Under the pieces are notes generated by a model, which was not told where the DNA came from, did not search any database, and saw nothing but the letters and a program-made list of their open reading frames with translations. Positions 54,086-63,822 of a stretch of DNA of 64,000 nucleotides are shown here, piece by piece. Location: the NCBI RefSeq assembly GCF_000145615.1, contig NC_014410.1:1344001-1408000 (forward strand). Reading direction: 5' to 3'. The stretch comes from Thermoanaerobacterium thermosaccharolyticum DSM 571 (GTDB lineage: Bacteria; Bacillota; Thermoanaerobacteria; Thermoanaerobacterales; Thermoanaerobacteraceae). Position numbers and translations under genes: made by a program. Position 1 is the first letter of the stretch; each line of letters opens with the position of its first letter.

Positions 54086-54685
54086 TTATTTAACCTCCTC
54101 ATCTAAGAGGACTTTATTTATGTCTTCAATCATGAATCCCTTTCTGAACAAATAATTTTTGATTTTTAATTTGTCATTTGTGGAAACACGTTTTTTGATA
54201 ATCAATTTTTTAATCGTATCTATTTCATCTTCATATAATTGGTCAAGCTTAGATGTAATTATTGAAGGATCAATTCCTTTTCTATAAAGCTCATTGTATA
54301 TTCTATATTTGCTGTAAAGCCGTTCCTTTTTTTCTTTTATATATAACTCTGTATAATATTCATCATCTATGTAACGCTGTTTAATCAGTTTTTCTAAAAC
54401 ATTATTGATTATAGAATTATCATAACCCATCGATTTTAATTTATTTATAAGTTCCTTTTTGGTTCTCATAGAATATGAAAGAAACTTTATTGAATCATTA
54501 TATGCACTTTTATTAATCAAGTAGTTTACATAATAATTATATTGTTCCTCATTTATGTCAATTCCTTCTTCTAAATTAAATTCTTTTTTTTCTTCATAAG
54601 AAACTGAAAATGCATATTTATTGTCAATATAAACATTAAATCGCATACTATTGTTTTTTTGTTTTTCAATGTTCGTAATCTTCAT
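54086..54685 (-). CDS. recX: RecA regulator RecX
   Basis: 199-aa modulator of RecA filaments, built of repeated three-helix units: LSYSMRTKKELINKLKSMGYD, KLIKQRYIDDEYYTELYIKEK and KYRIYNELYRKGID. It is immediately downstream of recA, separated by a terminator-like hairpin that would lower its expression relative to recA. Its last codons hold the nurA ribosome site. Confidence 0.93.
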   Translation of the reverse strand: MKITNIEKQKNNSMRFNVYIDNKYAFSVSYEEKKEFNLEEGIDINEEQYNYYVNYLINKSAYNDSIKFLSYSMRTKKELINKLKSMGYDNSIINNVLEKLIKQRYIDDEYYTELYIKEKKERLYSKYRIYNELYRKGIDPSIITSKLDQLYEDEIDTIKKLIIKKRVSTNDKLKIKNYLFRKGFMIEDINKVLLDEEVK

Positions 54686-54702
54686 TTTATCACCTTTTAT
54701 AG

Positions 54703-54725
54703 AAAAATAACCCTATATAGGGTTA
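54703..54725 (-). terminator. Terminator/attenuator between recA and recX
   Basis: TAACCC-TATATA-GGGTTA forms a 6-bp stem extended by A-T pairs, followed on the minus strand by TTTTT. Partial read-through would feed recX and the nurA-herA operon. Confidence 0.8.
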
Positions 54726-55757
54726 CTATTCTTGTTCAATTTCGTCATCACTAACTGACTTCTTTGTTGTTACTAAAAGATTAAAATTTTCTCTAATTTT
54801 ATTTTCTATTTCATCTGCAATTGACTTATTATCTTTCAAATATTGTTTTGCGTTCTCTCTGCCCTGTCCAAGTCTTATGTCGCCGTAAGAATACCATGCA
54901 CCACTTTTATCAATTATATCGATGCTTGCAGCTAAATCCAAGATGCTGCCTTCTCTAGATATGCCTTCGCCATACATAATATCAAATTCTGCTTGCTTAA
55001 ATGGAGGTGCAACTTTATTTTTTACAACTTTTACCCGTGTTCTATTGCCTACAACATCATTGCCCTGCTTTATAGCATCTACTTTTCTTACATCAAGGCG
55101 AATTGTAGAGTAAAATTTTAAAGCTCTACCGCCAGGAGTTGTCTCCGGATTTCCAAACATTACGCCAACTTTTTCTCGAAGCTGGTTTATGAAAACAGCT
55201 ACAGATTTTGTCTTACTTATAATGCCAGATAATTTTCTTAAAGCTTGTGACATAAGTCTTGCCTGTAATCCTACATGAGCATCTCCCATATCACCATCTA
55301 TCTCTGCTTTTGGAACGAGAGCAGCAACAGAATCGATTACTATTACATCGATAGCACCGCTTCGCACAAGTGCCTCCACAATCTCAAGAGCTTGTTCACC
55401 TGTATCAGGTTGGGAAACCAATAAATTATCAATGTTAACACCAACGTTTTTGGCGTATGCGGGATCCAATGCATGTTCTGCATCGATAAATGCACCAGTT
55501 CCTCCTAATTTCTGTGCTTCAGCTAATATATGCAATGCAATAGTCGTTTTGCCAGAAGATTCTGGGCCAAATATTTCTATGATTCTTCCTCTTGGTACTC
55601 CTCCCACTCCCAAAGCTATATCAAGGTCAATAGAGCCAGTCGAAATAACCTCTACATTAAGTTTACTGTTATCACCAAGTCTCATTATCGAGCCTTTTCC
55701 AAATTGTCTTTCGATTTGACTTATAGCCATATCAAGGGCTTTTTGTTTTTCTATCAT
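54726..55757 (-). CDS. recA: Recombinase RecA
   Basis: 343-aa strand-exchange ATPase. It has [28 protein letters not shown] at the N-terminus (only partly quoted motifs matter: [12 protein letters not shown]), Walker [28 protein letters not shown], loop 2 [20 protein letters not shown], and an acidic tail DDEIEQE. ATG 55757 follows GGGAGGAG; an in-frame ATG 14 codons upstream lies between the promoter and this ribosome site and is not conserved. Confidence 0.97.
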   Translation of the reverse strand: MIEKQKALDMAISQIERQFGKGSIMRLGDNSKLNVEVISTGSIDLDIALGVGGVPRGRIIEIFGPESSGKTTIALHILAEAQKLGGTGAFIDAEHALDPAYAKNVGVNIDNLLVSQPDTGEQALEIVEALVRSGAIDVIVIDSVAALVPKAEIDGDMGDAHVGLQARLMSQALRKLSGIISKTKSVAVFINQLREKVGVMFGNPETTPGGRALKFYSTIRLDVRKVDAIKQGNDVVGNRTRVKVVKNKVAPPFKQAEFDIMYGEGISREGSILDLAASIDIIDKSGAWYSYGDIRLGQGRENAKQYLKDNKSIADEIENKIRENFNLLVTTKKSVSDDEIEQE

Positions 55758-55798
55758 AATTTCTCCTCCCGCCAAATTTAGGCAATCTTCATAATTCA

Positions 55799-55827
55799 AT
55801 TATATATTAGGAAAATTTAATAGTCAA
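55799..55827 (-). promoter_or_regulatory. Promoter of recA
   Basis: On the minus strand, TTGACT (55827-55822), 17 nt and TATAAT (55804-55799) lie about 40 bases before recA, overlapping the end of cinA. No GAAC-N4-GTTY LexA box is visible within it. Confidence 0.7.
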
Positions 55828-57061
55828 TTTTTAAACCAGTCAAATGTCTTCTCAACATGTCAAGTGCATGCATTGCAGAATTTAATCTTACTTTATCTCT
55901 ATTACCATTTGAAATTAATTTTTTTACGTATATTTCATCTTTGTATGCAAGTCCAATGTAGACTAATCCAACAGGTTTTGCAATCGTACCTCCACTTGGG
56001 CCAGCTATTCCTGTAATAGAAAGTCCGTAGTCTGTTTTTGAAATATTTTTTACGTTCATAGCCATTTCTCTTGCTGTCTCTTCACTTACAGCCCCATGTC
56101 GTCTGATAATCTCACCTGAAACCCCCAAAATATTTTCTTTTGATTCGTTACTGTATGTTATTGCACCAAATTTAAAGACTTCAGAAGCACCTGGTACGCT
56201 TGTAATTTTTTCTGATAACAACCCACCTGTACATGATTCAGCCGTAGAAAGCGTAGATCCTTTGTCTTTCAACAAATTAAGAACTATTGATTCCATAGTA
56301 TCATCATCTACACCAAAAATATATTCACCAAAAATTTTTCTTAAACTTACTTCAATGTCATCAATCATTTTTTTGGCTTTTTGAACATCATCGGACTTGG
56401 CAGTTATTCTTAATGTAACAAAACCATTTCCAATAAGTGGCGCAACAGTTGGGTTTTTTGATAACAACATATCACTTACCATCGTCTCAACTTTTGATTC
56501 TCCTATGCCAAATATTTTTATTACCCTAGAAACAATGATGTCATTGCTTAATGACTTTAGGAATGGGTAAACATAATTATTAAACATAGGTATCAATTCT
56601 GAAGGAGGTCCAGGCAATATTACAACTTTTTTACCGTTTTTTTCAAAAATACATCCTGGTGCAGTACCATTGTCATTTGGCAAAATTTTAGAACCTTCTG
56701 GAAATAAAGCCTGCTTGTAATTATTTTGAGTCATTTCTCTCATTGATTTTTTAAAATAAGATTCAATCTTTATTTTTGTATCTATGTCTACAACAAGCTT
56801 AAGTCCAAAAAACTCTGCCACCGTTTCTTTAGTTAAATCATCCATTGTTGGACCTAAACCACCAGTTAATATTATGATATCAGAGCGATTTGAAGCAATT
56901 TTTAGACATTCCAAAAGTCTACTTTTATTATCACCTACATTAGTTTGAAAGTAGACATCAATTCCCAATGAAGTTAACATTTCAGATATAAATTTTGCAT
57001 CTGTATTTGCTATTTGTCCAAGAAGAAGCTCTGTACCTACAGATATTATCTCACATTTCAA
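55817..57061 (-). CDS. cinA: CinA family protein (competence/damage-inducible, NMN amidohydrolase type)
   Basis: 414-aa two-domain protein. The N-terminal molybdopterin-binding-like COG1058 domain has CEIISVGTELLLGQIANTDAKF and LTGGLGPTMDDLTKE. The C-terminal PncC/CinA domain has STAESCTGGLLSEKITSVPGAS and GIAGPSGG. TTG 57061 fits the family start (M-K-C-E-I) with AGAAGG 8 nt upstream. It precedes recA, as in Bacillus. Confidence 0.93.
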   Translation of the reverse strand: MKCEIISVGTELLLGQIANTDAKFISEMLTSLGIDVYFQTNVGDNKSRLLECLKIASNRSDIIILTGGLGPTMDDLTKETVAEFFGLKLVVDIDTKIKIESYFKKSMREMTQNNYKQALFPEGSKILPNDNGTAPGCIFEKNGKKVVILPGPPSELIPMFNNYVYPFLKSLSNDIIVSRVIKIFGIGESKVETMVSDMLLSKNPTVAPLIGNGFVTLRITAKSDDVQKAKKMIDDIEVSLRKIFGEYIFGVDDDTMESIVLNLLKDKGSTLSTAESCTGGLLSEKITSVPGASEVFKFGAITYSNESKENILGVSGEIIRRHGAVSEETAREMAMNVKNISKTDYGLSITGIAGPSGGTIAKPVGLVYIGLAYKDEIYVKKLISNGNRDKVRLNSAMHALDMLRRHLTGLKIDY

Positions 57062-57074
57062 CAATAACACCTTC

Positions 57075-57611
57075 TCATTCTAATATTATGTTTCTACATT
57101 TTACAATATAATCTATGCCTGAATAGACTGTCAAAAATAATGCAAGATATATTGCTACAGTAGAAAATGGAAAAAAGATATATTCAAACGGGTAATTATT
57201 TAACATTAGAGAAATAATTGCTATTATTTGAAATGTAGTTTTATATTTTCCAAGATTACTAGCTGCAATTACGACTCCTTTATTAGCACCTATTGTTCTT
57301 AAACCTGTTATTATAAACTCTCTAGATAAAATAATTATCACAATCCAACTTTGAATACGACCAAGCTGAATTAAAACAATTAAAGCCGAAGAAACCATAA
57401 TTTTATCGACAAGGGGATCCATAAACTTACCTAAATTTGTTATCTGATTGTACTTTCTTGCAATATATCCGTCTAGTTTGTCAGTCAAGGAAGCAATTGC
57501 AAATAAAACTGCTGATATTATGTTGCCGTATTTAATACCAGATAGCATAACAATTATAAAAAAAGGAACCAATATTAATCTTGCTATAGTAATTTTATTT
57601 GCTACGTTCAC
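57075..57611 (-). CDS. pgsA: CDP-diacylglycerol-glycerol-3-phosphate 3-phosphatidyltransferase
   Basis: 178-aa membrane enzyme that commits to phosphatidylglycerol. The CDP-alcohol phosphotransferase motif D-x2-D-G-x2-A-R-x8-G-x3-D-x3-D is complete ([20 protein letters not shown], then FMDPLVDK). Several hydrophobic helices follow. The GTG start overlaps the rimO stop (GTGA). Confidence 0.95.
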   Translation of the reverse strand: MNVANKITIARLILVPFFIIVMLSGIKYGNIISAVLFAIASLTDKLDGYIARKYNQITNLGKFMDPLVDKIMVSSALIVLIQLGRIQSWIVIIILSREFIITGLRTIGANKGVVIAASNLGKYKTTFQIIAIISLMLNNYPFEYIFFPFSTVAIYLALFLTVYSGIDYIVKCRNIILE

Positions 57612-58921
57612 AACAACTCCCCCATTAAATCATAATCAAATGCTTTGGAGATTCTAACTTTAACAAAATCGCCAATATTTAATTTTCTATCTGACTTGAC
57701 AAAAGTAACTCCGTCAATATCGGGTGCATCAATATAACTTCTACCATAATATAAACCGTCTTTATAACCCTCTATAACAATTTCTAATTCAGTACCTATT
57801 AAGCTCTTATTATTATTTAAAGATATATTTCTTTGTAAGAGCATTATTTCGTTGTACCGTTTTTGCTTTATTTTTTCTGGAACTTGATTTGGCATACCAT
57901 ATGCTTCGGTATCTTCCTCTCTAGAATACGTAAATACACCCAATTTATTAAATTTCTTTTCTTTGATAAAATCTTTCAAATCATCAAATTCAGTATCTGT
58001 CTCACCTGGAAATCCAACTATAAATGTTGTCCTTATTACCATTCCAGAAATAGTACGAAGTTTGTCTATTATTTCTTCAATTTTTTCTTTTTGTGTATTT
58101 CTTTTCATCCGTTTAAGAACATTATTATTTGAATGCTGCAATGGCATATCAACATATTTCAGTAATTTGCTATTTGTTCTGATCTCTTCTATTAGTTCAT
58201 CAGTTATGCTGTCTGGATAAGCATATAAAATTCTTATCCATTTTATTTCATCTATTTTAGACAATTCTCTCAATAAAGTTGGTAACATAAATTTCTTATA
58301 TATATCAATACCATATTTTGTTGTATCTTGTGCAATCAAAATTAATTCTCTTACACCATTTTTAGCCATTATTTTTGCTTCATTAACTAAATCCTCAATT
58401 TTAACGCTTCTATAATGACCTCTAAGTTTTGGTATTATGCAAAAAGAACATTTATTATTACACCCTTCTGCAATCTTCAAATAACCATAATGTTTTGGAG
58501 TACTTAACATTCTTGGTGAGTTTGCATCATCTAATTCATCAGCATGGCCATATTCTAAAACACGCTTGCCATTTAAAGTACTTTCAATTATTTCAGATAT
58601 TTTTAGAAAATCACCAGTTCCTATGACTGCGTCTAATTCTGGTAAATTGCTTAGAAGCTCTTCTTTATATCTTTCGGATAAACAACCAGCTGCTATTAAA
58701 GATTTTAATCTTTTTTCTTTAAGCTTACCCATTTCAATTATATAATTAATTGATTCTCGCTTAGCACTTTCAATAAATCCGCAAGTGTTTATAATCAATA
58801 CATCGGCATCATTTTCGTTATTTACAATGTTATATCCTTTTTCTTTTATTATTCCAAGCATTTTTTCAGAATCAACTGTGTTTTTTGCACAACCCAGTGA
58901 TATTATTCCGACATTTACCAT
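57608..58921 (-). CDS. rimO: Ribosomal protein S12 methylthiotransferase
   Basis: 437-aa radical-SAM methylthiotransferase acting on Asp of S12, a paralogue of MiaB in this window. The N-terminal cysteines are in [23 protein letters not shown] and GCLSERY. The radical-SAM motif is CNNKCSFC, and a TRAM domain closes the protein ([17 protein letters not shown]). RimO rather than MiaB is indicated by the GCAKN N-terminus and RIMGHYRS-like [13 protein letters not shown]. It is coupled to pgsA. Confidence 0.95.
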   Translation of the reverse strand: MVNVGIISLGCAKNTVDSEKMLGIIKEKGYNIVNNENDADVLIINTCGFIESAKRESINYIIEMGKLKEKRLKSLIAAGCLSERYKEELLSNLPELDAVIGTGDFLKISEIIESTLNGKRVLEYGHADELDDANSPRMLSTPKHYGYLKIAEGCNNKCSFCIIPKLRGHYRSVKIEDLVNEAKIMAKNGVRELILIAQDTTKYGIDIYKKFMLPTLLRELSKIDEIKWIRILYAYPDSITDELIEEIRTNSKLLKYVDMPLQHSNNNVLKRMKRNTQKEKIEEIIDKLRTISGMVIRTTFIVGFPGETDTEFDDLKDFIKEKKFNKLGVFTYSREEDTEAYGMPNQVPEKIKQKRYNEIMLLQRNISLNNNKSLIGTELEIVIEGYKDGLYYGRSYIDAPDIDGVTFVKSDRKLNIGDFVKVRISKAFDYDLMGELL

Positions 58922-59001
58922 TTAAAACTCCTTTCATTTAATTAATTCTTCTTTATTTACAAAGAAAAGTATATACTATATAAATTATATTGTAAAGAAT
59001 A

Positions 59002-61170
59002 TTATCTACCCGTTATCTTTTTTATTTCCTCTTCTGAAAGCAATATTTGCCTTGGTTTGGAACCATCATAACCGCTTATAATTCCCTTTTGTTCCATTTG
59101 ATCTATTATTCTAGCTGCTCTGGCATACCCTATACGAAGCCTTCTTTGCAACATTGATATAGAAGCTTGTCCGGTTTCTACAATAATATTAATTGCATCG
59201 TTCATTAATTCATCTTCTTCTATATCTTTATTTAATGAATTTTTAGGCTCAACAAATATTTCTTCATATTTTGGCTCTGATGTATTTGTTTTTAAAAAGT
59301 TTACTATATCCTCTACCTCTTTATCAGATATAAAAGCACCTTGAACGCGTATTGGTTTTGATTCACCAATCGGATAGTACAGCATATCACCTTTCCCTAG
59401 CAATTTTTCTGCACCTGCCATATCCAATATGGTTCGCGAATCTATTTGAGATGTTACTGCAAATGATATTCGTGATGGTATATTAGCTTTTATGACACCT
59501 GTTATTACATCTACTGAAGGTCTCTGTGTTGCAATCACTAAATATATACCAGCAGCTCTTGCCATTTGTGCTAATCTGCATATGTATTCTTCTACTTCGG
59601 CAGGTGATACCATCATAAGATCTGACAATTCATCAACAATAACGACTATTTTAGGCATTGCATTGACGCCATGTATTTTATTATATCCATCAATATCTCT
59701 AACATTGTTTTCTGCAAAAGTTTTATACCTTTCTGTCATTTCATTGACAGCCCAGTTAAGAACACCTGCAGCTTTTTTAGGATCAGTAACAACAGGTGTA
59801 AGTAAATGTGGAATCCCATTATATATGTTTAATTCAACAACTTTTGGATCTATTAATATCATCTTCACTTTGTCGGGTGAAGCTTTAAACAAGAGGCTTA
59901 CAATCAACGTATTTATACAGACACTTTTACCTGAACCTGTAGCACCAGCTATTAATAAGTGCGGCATTTTAGATAAATCAGCAACAACTATATTTCCAGC
60001 GATATCTTTGCCTAATGCTATTGTTAAATCTGATTTGCTATCTCTGAATTTTTTCGTATCTATAACTTCTCTAAGGGTTACAACTGATATCTTTTCGTTT
60101 GGTACTTCAATACCAACAGCAGATTTCCCTGGAATTGGCGCTTCGATTCTTACAGATGGTGCCGCAAGGCTTAATGCAATATCGTCAGTTAAACTAACTA
60201 TTCTACTAACTTTAACACCAGGACTTGGCTGTATTTCGAATCTTGTAATAGCTGGTCCTCTGCTGACCTGAATTACCTTTGCGTCAATAGCGAAGTTTTT
60301 CAAAGTTTGCTCTAATTTTCTAGCGTTTTCTATTATTAAATTATTATTAAGTTTTTGCTGTGGTGTACCTTCTTTCAACAAAGTTATAGGAGGATAAATA
60401 TAATTATCACTTGCTTTTTCCACATTTCCATTTTTAGTTTTTGACTGATTCTTATAATCTATGTAATTAGCTTTTTCTTCTTTTTCTTCGAAAACCGGTT
60501 GGATAATTTTAAATTGTTCGTCATCTTTTTCCTCTATTTTTTTTCTTTCACTTTTACTTATAGGCTCCTTTTCTATTGTAGTTGGCATATTGTCTTTATT
60601 TTCTATTTTTAGTATCTTTTTTTTGCTTTTATATAAGTCTATCAATTTATATATGTATTTATATGCTGATTTTATAGCTTCAATGAAAGAGATATCTGTA
60701 AGAATTATGCCACAAATGATTAATGTGGCGATTAATAGTAGCCAACTTCCTACGATTCCCAAAAACTTGATAAGTACGAATACAATAATAGCAGCAATCG
60801 CACCACCACCTGAGTTTTTATTGCCATATTTTACACTATCGATCACATAATTTTTAAAAAGTCCAATATCATGATACAAATATATTTGAGCTATACTTAT
60901 AAAACATAAAAATATAATTAATAGATAAATAATTTTCTTATAATCTAAAAAGTCTTTACTTTTAAATAAAAGAAATAATGCATATATAAAAATTAATAGA
61001 GATAAGGCATATGCTCCAATACCAAATAAACTTTTTAACAAAATTACTATTTCTTTACCAACTATACCAGTCGTATCTGAATAAAGGCTAATCAAGGAAA
61101 TAATTGAAAAAGTTAAAAATATTATACCAAGTACTTCATCGCTGAAATTGTTTTTTGCTTTTGCTTTCAT
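59002..61170 (-). CDS. ftsK: DNA translocase FtsK/SpoIIIE
   Basis: 722-aa septal DNA pump that moves chromosomes into the forespore or clears the division septum. Transmembrane helices fall at about 12-32, 52-70, 80-98 and 125-160. A charged linker (165-260) follows, then the motor with Walker A GATGSGKSV (about 409-417) and Walker B KIVVIVDELSDLMMV. The C-terminal gamma winged helix GYARAARIIDQMEQKGI recognises oriented DNA repeats. ATG 61170 is three codons inside the longest frame, next to GGTGAT. Confidence 0.95.
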   Translation of the reverse strand: MKAKAKNNFSDEVLGIIFLTFSIISLISLYSDTTGIVGKEIVILLKSLFGIGAYALSLLIFIYALFLLFKSKDFLDYKKIIYLLIIFLCFISIAQIYLYHDIGLFKNYVIDSVKYGNKNSGGGAIAAIIVFVLIKFLGIVGSWLLLIATLIICGIILTDISFIEAIKSAYKYIYKLIDLYKSKKKILKIENKDNMPTTIEKEPISKSERKKIEEKDDEQFKIIQPVFEEKEEKANYIDYKNQSKTKNGNVEKASDNYIYPPITLLKEGTPQQKLNNNLIIENARKLEQTLKNFAIDAKVIQVSRGPAITRFEIQPSPGVKVSRIVSLTDDIALSLAAPSVRIEAPIPGKSAVGIEVPNEKISVVTLREVIDTKKFRDSKSDLTIALGKDIAGNIVVADLSKMPHLLIAGATGSGKSVCINTLIVSLLFKASPDKVKMILIDPKVVELNIYNGIPHLLTPVVTDPKKAAGVLNWAVNEMTERYKTFAENNVRDIDGYNKIHGVNAMPKIVVIVDELSDLMMVSPAEVEEYICRLAQMARAAGIYLVIATQRPSVDVITGVIKANIPSRISFAVTSQIDSRTILDMAGAEKLLGKGDMLYYPIGESKPIRVQGAFISDKEVEDIVNFLKTNTSEPKYEEIFVEPKNSLNKDIEEDELMNDAINIIVETGQASISMLQRRLRIGYARAARIIDQMEQKGIISGYDGSKPRQILLSEEEIKKITGR

Positions 61171-61220
61171 TATTATCACCCAATAATTAATTCTACATTT
61201 TTCATTAAAATCCTTTTTCT

Positions 61221-61251
61221 CAAAAAAATAGATGTGCTAAACACATCTATT
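61221..61251 (-). terminator. Rho-independent terminator between ylzJ and ftsK
   Basis: AATAGATGTG and CACATCTATT form a 10-bp stem with a 5-nt loop. On the minus strand it runs into TTTTTTT. Confidence 0.88.
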
Positions 61252-61261
61252 ATAGCATAAT

Positions 61262-61474
61262 TTATATTTTTTTAAAATCAATTGAATTTCCTGGCATATA
61301 TTTAGTTTCTAAATAATCATTCGGATTTGTTGAATATAACCTTATAATTTTATACCTGTTTTCTTCTTTTTCTAAAAGAAACATTTTTCCTTCTATATTT
61401 GTTTCAATAATATTATCTTTTATTTCATCGCGATGTTCAAATATAAGCTCATATGGTATTATTGTATATAACAT
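61262..61474 (-). CDS. YlzJ-like protein
   Basis: 70-aa acidic protein of the YlzJ family (LYTIIPYELIFEHRDEI start). It is found between tepA and spoIIIE in Bacillus, as here. Function unknown. AAAAGGTGA precedes the ATG, six bases after tepA. Confidence 0.85.
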   Translation of the reverse strand: MLYTIIPYELIFEHRDEIKDNIIETNIEGKMFLLEKEENRYKIIRLYSTNPNDYLETKYMPGNSIDFKKI

Positions 61475-61480
61475 TACATA

Positions 61481-62182
61481 TCACCTTTTATTTTCTTTTT
61501 CTTTAATCAACTGTTGAAGTTTATTTATTGCTTCAGAAACACCTCCAACCTCATCAATTAGGCCATAATCTACAGCTTCTTTACCTACTAAAATGGTACC
61601 GACATCATTTGCTAGTTCTCCTATTTTTAGCATAAGATTCATAAAAGCGTCTCTTTTAATTCTTGAATTTCTTATCACAAACTCAACTATTCTGTCCTGC
61701 ATTTTATTGAAATAGTCAAATGTTTGAGGCACACCTATTACTAATCCTGTCATCCTTATAGGATGGATTGTCATTGTTGCACTTGGCACTATAAAAGAAT
61801 AATTGGACGACACTGCTAGAGGCACACCTATACTATGCCCACCACCTAATACAATTGATACTGTTGGTTTCGATAAGCTAGATATCATTTCCGCTATAGC
61901 TAATCCTGCTTCAACATCACCTCCGACTGTATTTAATAGTATCAATAGGCCTTTTATTTGAGGATTTTCTTCGATAGCTACCAGCTGTGGAATTATATGT
62001 TCGTATTTAGTTGTCTTGTTCTGCGGTGGCAAAATAAGGTGCCCTTCAATTTGGCCAATTATTGTAAGACAATGTATACTACTTTCGAAGTTTGGTAAAT
62101 TTGTTTGTCCAAAACTCTGTATGTTCTGTTGTACTGCTGTGTTCGTTTGTGGAGGTAAGTCATCATTTTTAAATGTATCCAT
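61481..62182 (-). CDS. tepA: ClpP-like serine protease TepA (translocation-enhancing)
   Basis: 233-aa ClpP-fold protein, Bacillus YmfB/TepA type. The oxyanion strand is [22 protein letters not shown]. The nucleophile Ser117 is in GGGHSIG and His140 in MTIHPIR. It has a Gln- and Asn-rich N-terminal tail and no signal peptide. It is thought to degrade remnant signal peptides or act in sporulation. It is coupled to ylzJ. Confidence 0.88.
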   Translation of the reverse strand: MDTFKNDDLPPQTNTAVQQNIQSFGQTNLPNFESSIHCLTIIGQIEGHLILPPQNKTTKYEHIIPQLVAIEENPQIKGLLILLNTVGGDVEAGLAIAEMISSLSKPTVSIVLGGGHSIGVPLAVSSNYSFIVPSATMTIHPIRMTGLVIGVPQTFDYFNKMQDRIVEFVIRNSRIKRDAFMNLMLKIGELANDVGTILVGKEAVDYGLIDEVGGVSEAINKLQQLIKEKENKR

Positions 62183-62210
62183 TTTATCACACTCCTATAA
62201 ATTTAGTATA

Positions 62211-62238
62211 AAAAAATTAGCGCATATTATGCGCTAAT
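62211..62238 (-). terminator. Rho-independent terminator after lysC
   Basis: ATTAGCGCAT and ATGCGCTAAT form a 10-bp stem holding the lysC stop codon. On the minus strand a run of T follows. Confidence 0.88.
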
Positions 62239-63469
62239 TGTAATTTTCTAGCTTAAATTCATCGTGTAAAACTTTAACAGCTTTATCTGCTTTATCTTGA
62301 CTTACAAGGCATGATATAGTGTTATGAGAGTCAGCCGTTTGATAAATTTCAATGCCATTTTCAGATAATGATTTTATTATTCTTGCCATGACACCTGGCA
62401 CACCACGTATTCTGTTGCCAATTATTGAAACTTTACTGCAATTTTTCCTTTTTTCGTATTTTATTTGATTTTCATTTAATAACTGTTCTAATTTTGCTAA
62501 ATCAAACTCAGAAATAGTAAATATTTTTTTGTCAGGGAAAACATTTATCAAGTCAATGCTGATTTTTGCTTCTGCAATTTTCCCAAATATATCTTTATCA
62601 TCTTTATCTAAATCCATAATAATTTGAACTCTGTTATTCATATTTGCTATTCCTGTAACAAGATTATCAGATTCATAAATATTATTATAAACATTATTGT
62701 ATTGAGTAATTATTGTTCCAGGGCTATCAGTCATTGTATTTTTTATTATCAACGGTATATTGCCTCTCATTGCAATTTCTACTGCGCGTGGATGTATAAC
62801 TTTAGCGCCTTGTTCTGCTAGTTGAAAAACTTCATTATAACTTATTCGTTTCAATATGTGTGCGTTAGCTACAATTCTTGGATCAGCAGTCATAATGCCA
62901 TCTACATCTGTATAAATTTCGACAGCGTATGCCTTCAATGCTTCGCCCAGCAGTGCAGCGGTCGTATCACTGCCACCTCTACCTAATGTTGTCACATCAC
63001 CATCTACTGTTATTCCTTGAAAACCTGCCACAACAGGAATTATATTTTGATTTAAAGCATCAAGAATGTACTGCGGCTCTACTCTAATTATTTCTGCATC
63101 TCCGAAATTATCATCTGTAATGATTCCTGCTTGTCCTCCAGTAAAAACTTTTGATTTATAGCCTCTGCTGATCAATGTATTGGCAAAAATTACGCTTGAA
63201 ATGATTTCACCACAGGACATTAATATATCAAGTTCTCTTTTGGGTATATCCTTATATATGGATTTTGCAAAGTTAATCAATGTATCAGTTGCATAAGGAT
63301 CTCCACTTCTTCCGATAGCTGATACTACGACAACAGGCATAAATCCTTGTTCAATAGCATCTACTACTTTTGATACTGCCATGTTTCTTCTTTCAGCTGT
63401 TGATACTGACGTGCCTCCAAATTTTTGAACTAAGATGTTCGTATTAACCACCCTTTCATTATATGTCAT
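62234..63469 (-). CDS. lysC: Aspartate kinase
   Basis: 411-aa kinase for the first step of the Lys/Met/Thr/dipicolinate branch. Motifs are VQKFGGTSVS, FGGAGI-like VFTGGQAGIITDDNFGD, LGRGGSDTTAALLGEAL, and two C-terminal ACT domains (MNNRVQIIMDLDKDDK; KVSIIGNRIRGVPGVMARIIKSL) for feedback control. The start is uncertain. ATG 63469 has no ribosome site. The conserved N-terminus (NILVQKFGG) begins nine codons later, just after AAAGGGTGG, where only ACG stands. The position before tepA matches Bacillus dapG. Confidence 0.92.
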   Translation of the reverse strand: MTYNERVVNTNILVQKFGGTSVSTAERRNMAVSKVVDAIEQGFMPVVVVSAIGRSGDPYATDTLINFAKSIYKDIPKRELDILMSCGEIISSVIFANTLISRGYKSKVFTGGQAGIITDDNFGDAEIIRVEPQYILDALNQNIIPVVAGFQGITVDGDVTTLGRGGSDTTAALLGEALKAYAVEIYTDVDGIMTADPRIVANAHILKRISYNEVFQLAEQGAKVIHPRAVEIAMRGNIPLIIKNTMTDSPGTIITQYNNVYNNIYESDNLVTGIANMNNRVQIIMDLDKDDKDIFGKIAEAKISIDLINVFPDKKIFTISEFDLAKLEQLLNENQIKYEKRKNCSKVSIIGNRIRGVPGVMARIIKSLSENGIEIYQTADSHNTISCLVSQDKADKAVKVLHDEFKLENYN

Positions 63470-63510
63470 GCCAAATAAAAAATCATTTTAATAATATTAT
63501 ACTTTATTGT

Positions 63511-63544
63511 GTTAATAAAGGAAAGTACATTTTCCTTTATTAAC
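63511..63544 (-). terminator. Hairpin after ymxH
   Basis: GTTAATAAAGGAAA and TTTCCTTTATTAAC form a perfect 14-bp stem with a 6-nt loop between ymxH and lysC. T-runs are weak. Confidence 0.7.
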
Positions 63545-63546
63545 AA

Positions 63547-63804
63547 TCATAAAAATTTTCTCATCCTATCGAGTTCAACTTCAACAATTATCATATCGTT
63601 ACCTATTTTTTTAACGTATTCCCATGGTATTTCTACATAATTAGGCTTGCTTCTAAAAAGAGAGCCTTTTGATTCGTATACAATAATTGAATTTATTTTC
63701 CCTGTATTTTCATCTATTATAAGATCTGAATCTTCTATCAAGCCAAGTTTTTTGCCGTCATTTAAATTGATGATTTCTTTATTACCAAATTCACTTAATC
63801 GCAT
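63547..63804 (-). CDS. YlmC/YmxH family PRC-barrel sporulation protein
   Basis: 85-aa PRC-barrel protein: MRLSEFGNKEIINLNDGKKLG at the N-terminus (motif RLSEFGNKEIINLNDG) and a YVEIPWEYVKKIGNDMIIVE core. It is a YmxH type by its position upstream of the aspartokinase gene. Molecular role unknown. GAGGGAGGG precedes the ATG. Confidence 0.9.
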   Translation of the reverse strand: MRLSEFGNKEIINLNDGKKLGLIEDSDLIIDENTGKINSIIVYESKGSLFRSKPNYVEIPWEYVKKIGNDMIIVEVELDRMRKFL

Positions 63805-63822
63805 TTTACCCTCCCTCTAAAA

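Noticed and set aside
63470-63546. Possible lysine (L-box) riboswitch upstream of lysC
   Set aside because: The leader is too short and shows only a simple 14-bp hairpin, with no multi-helix lysine-riboswitch core.
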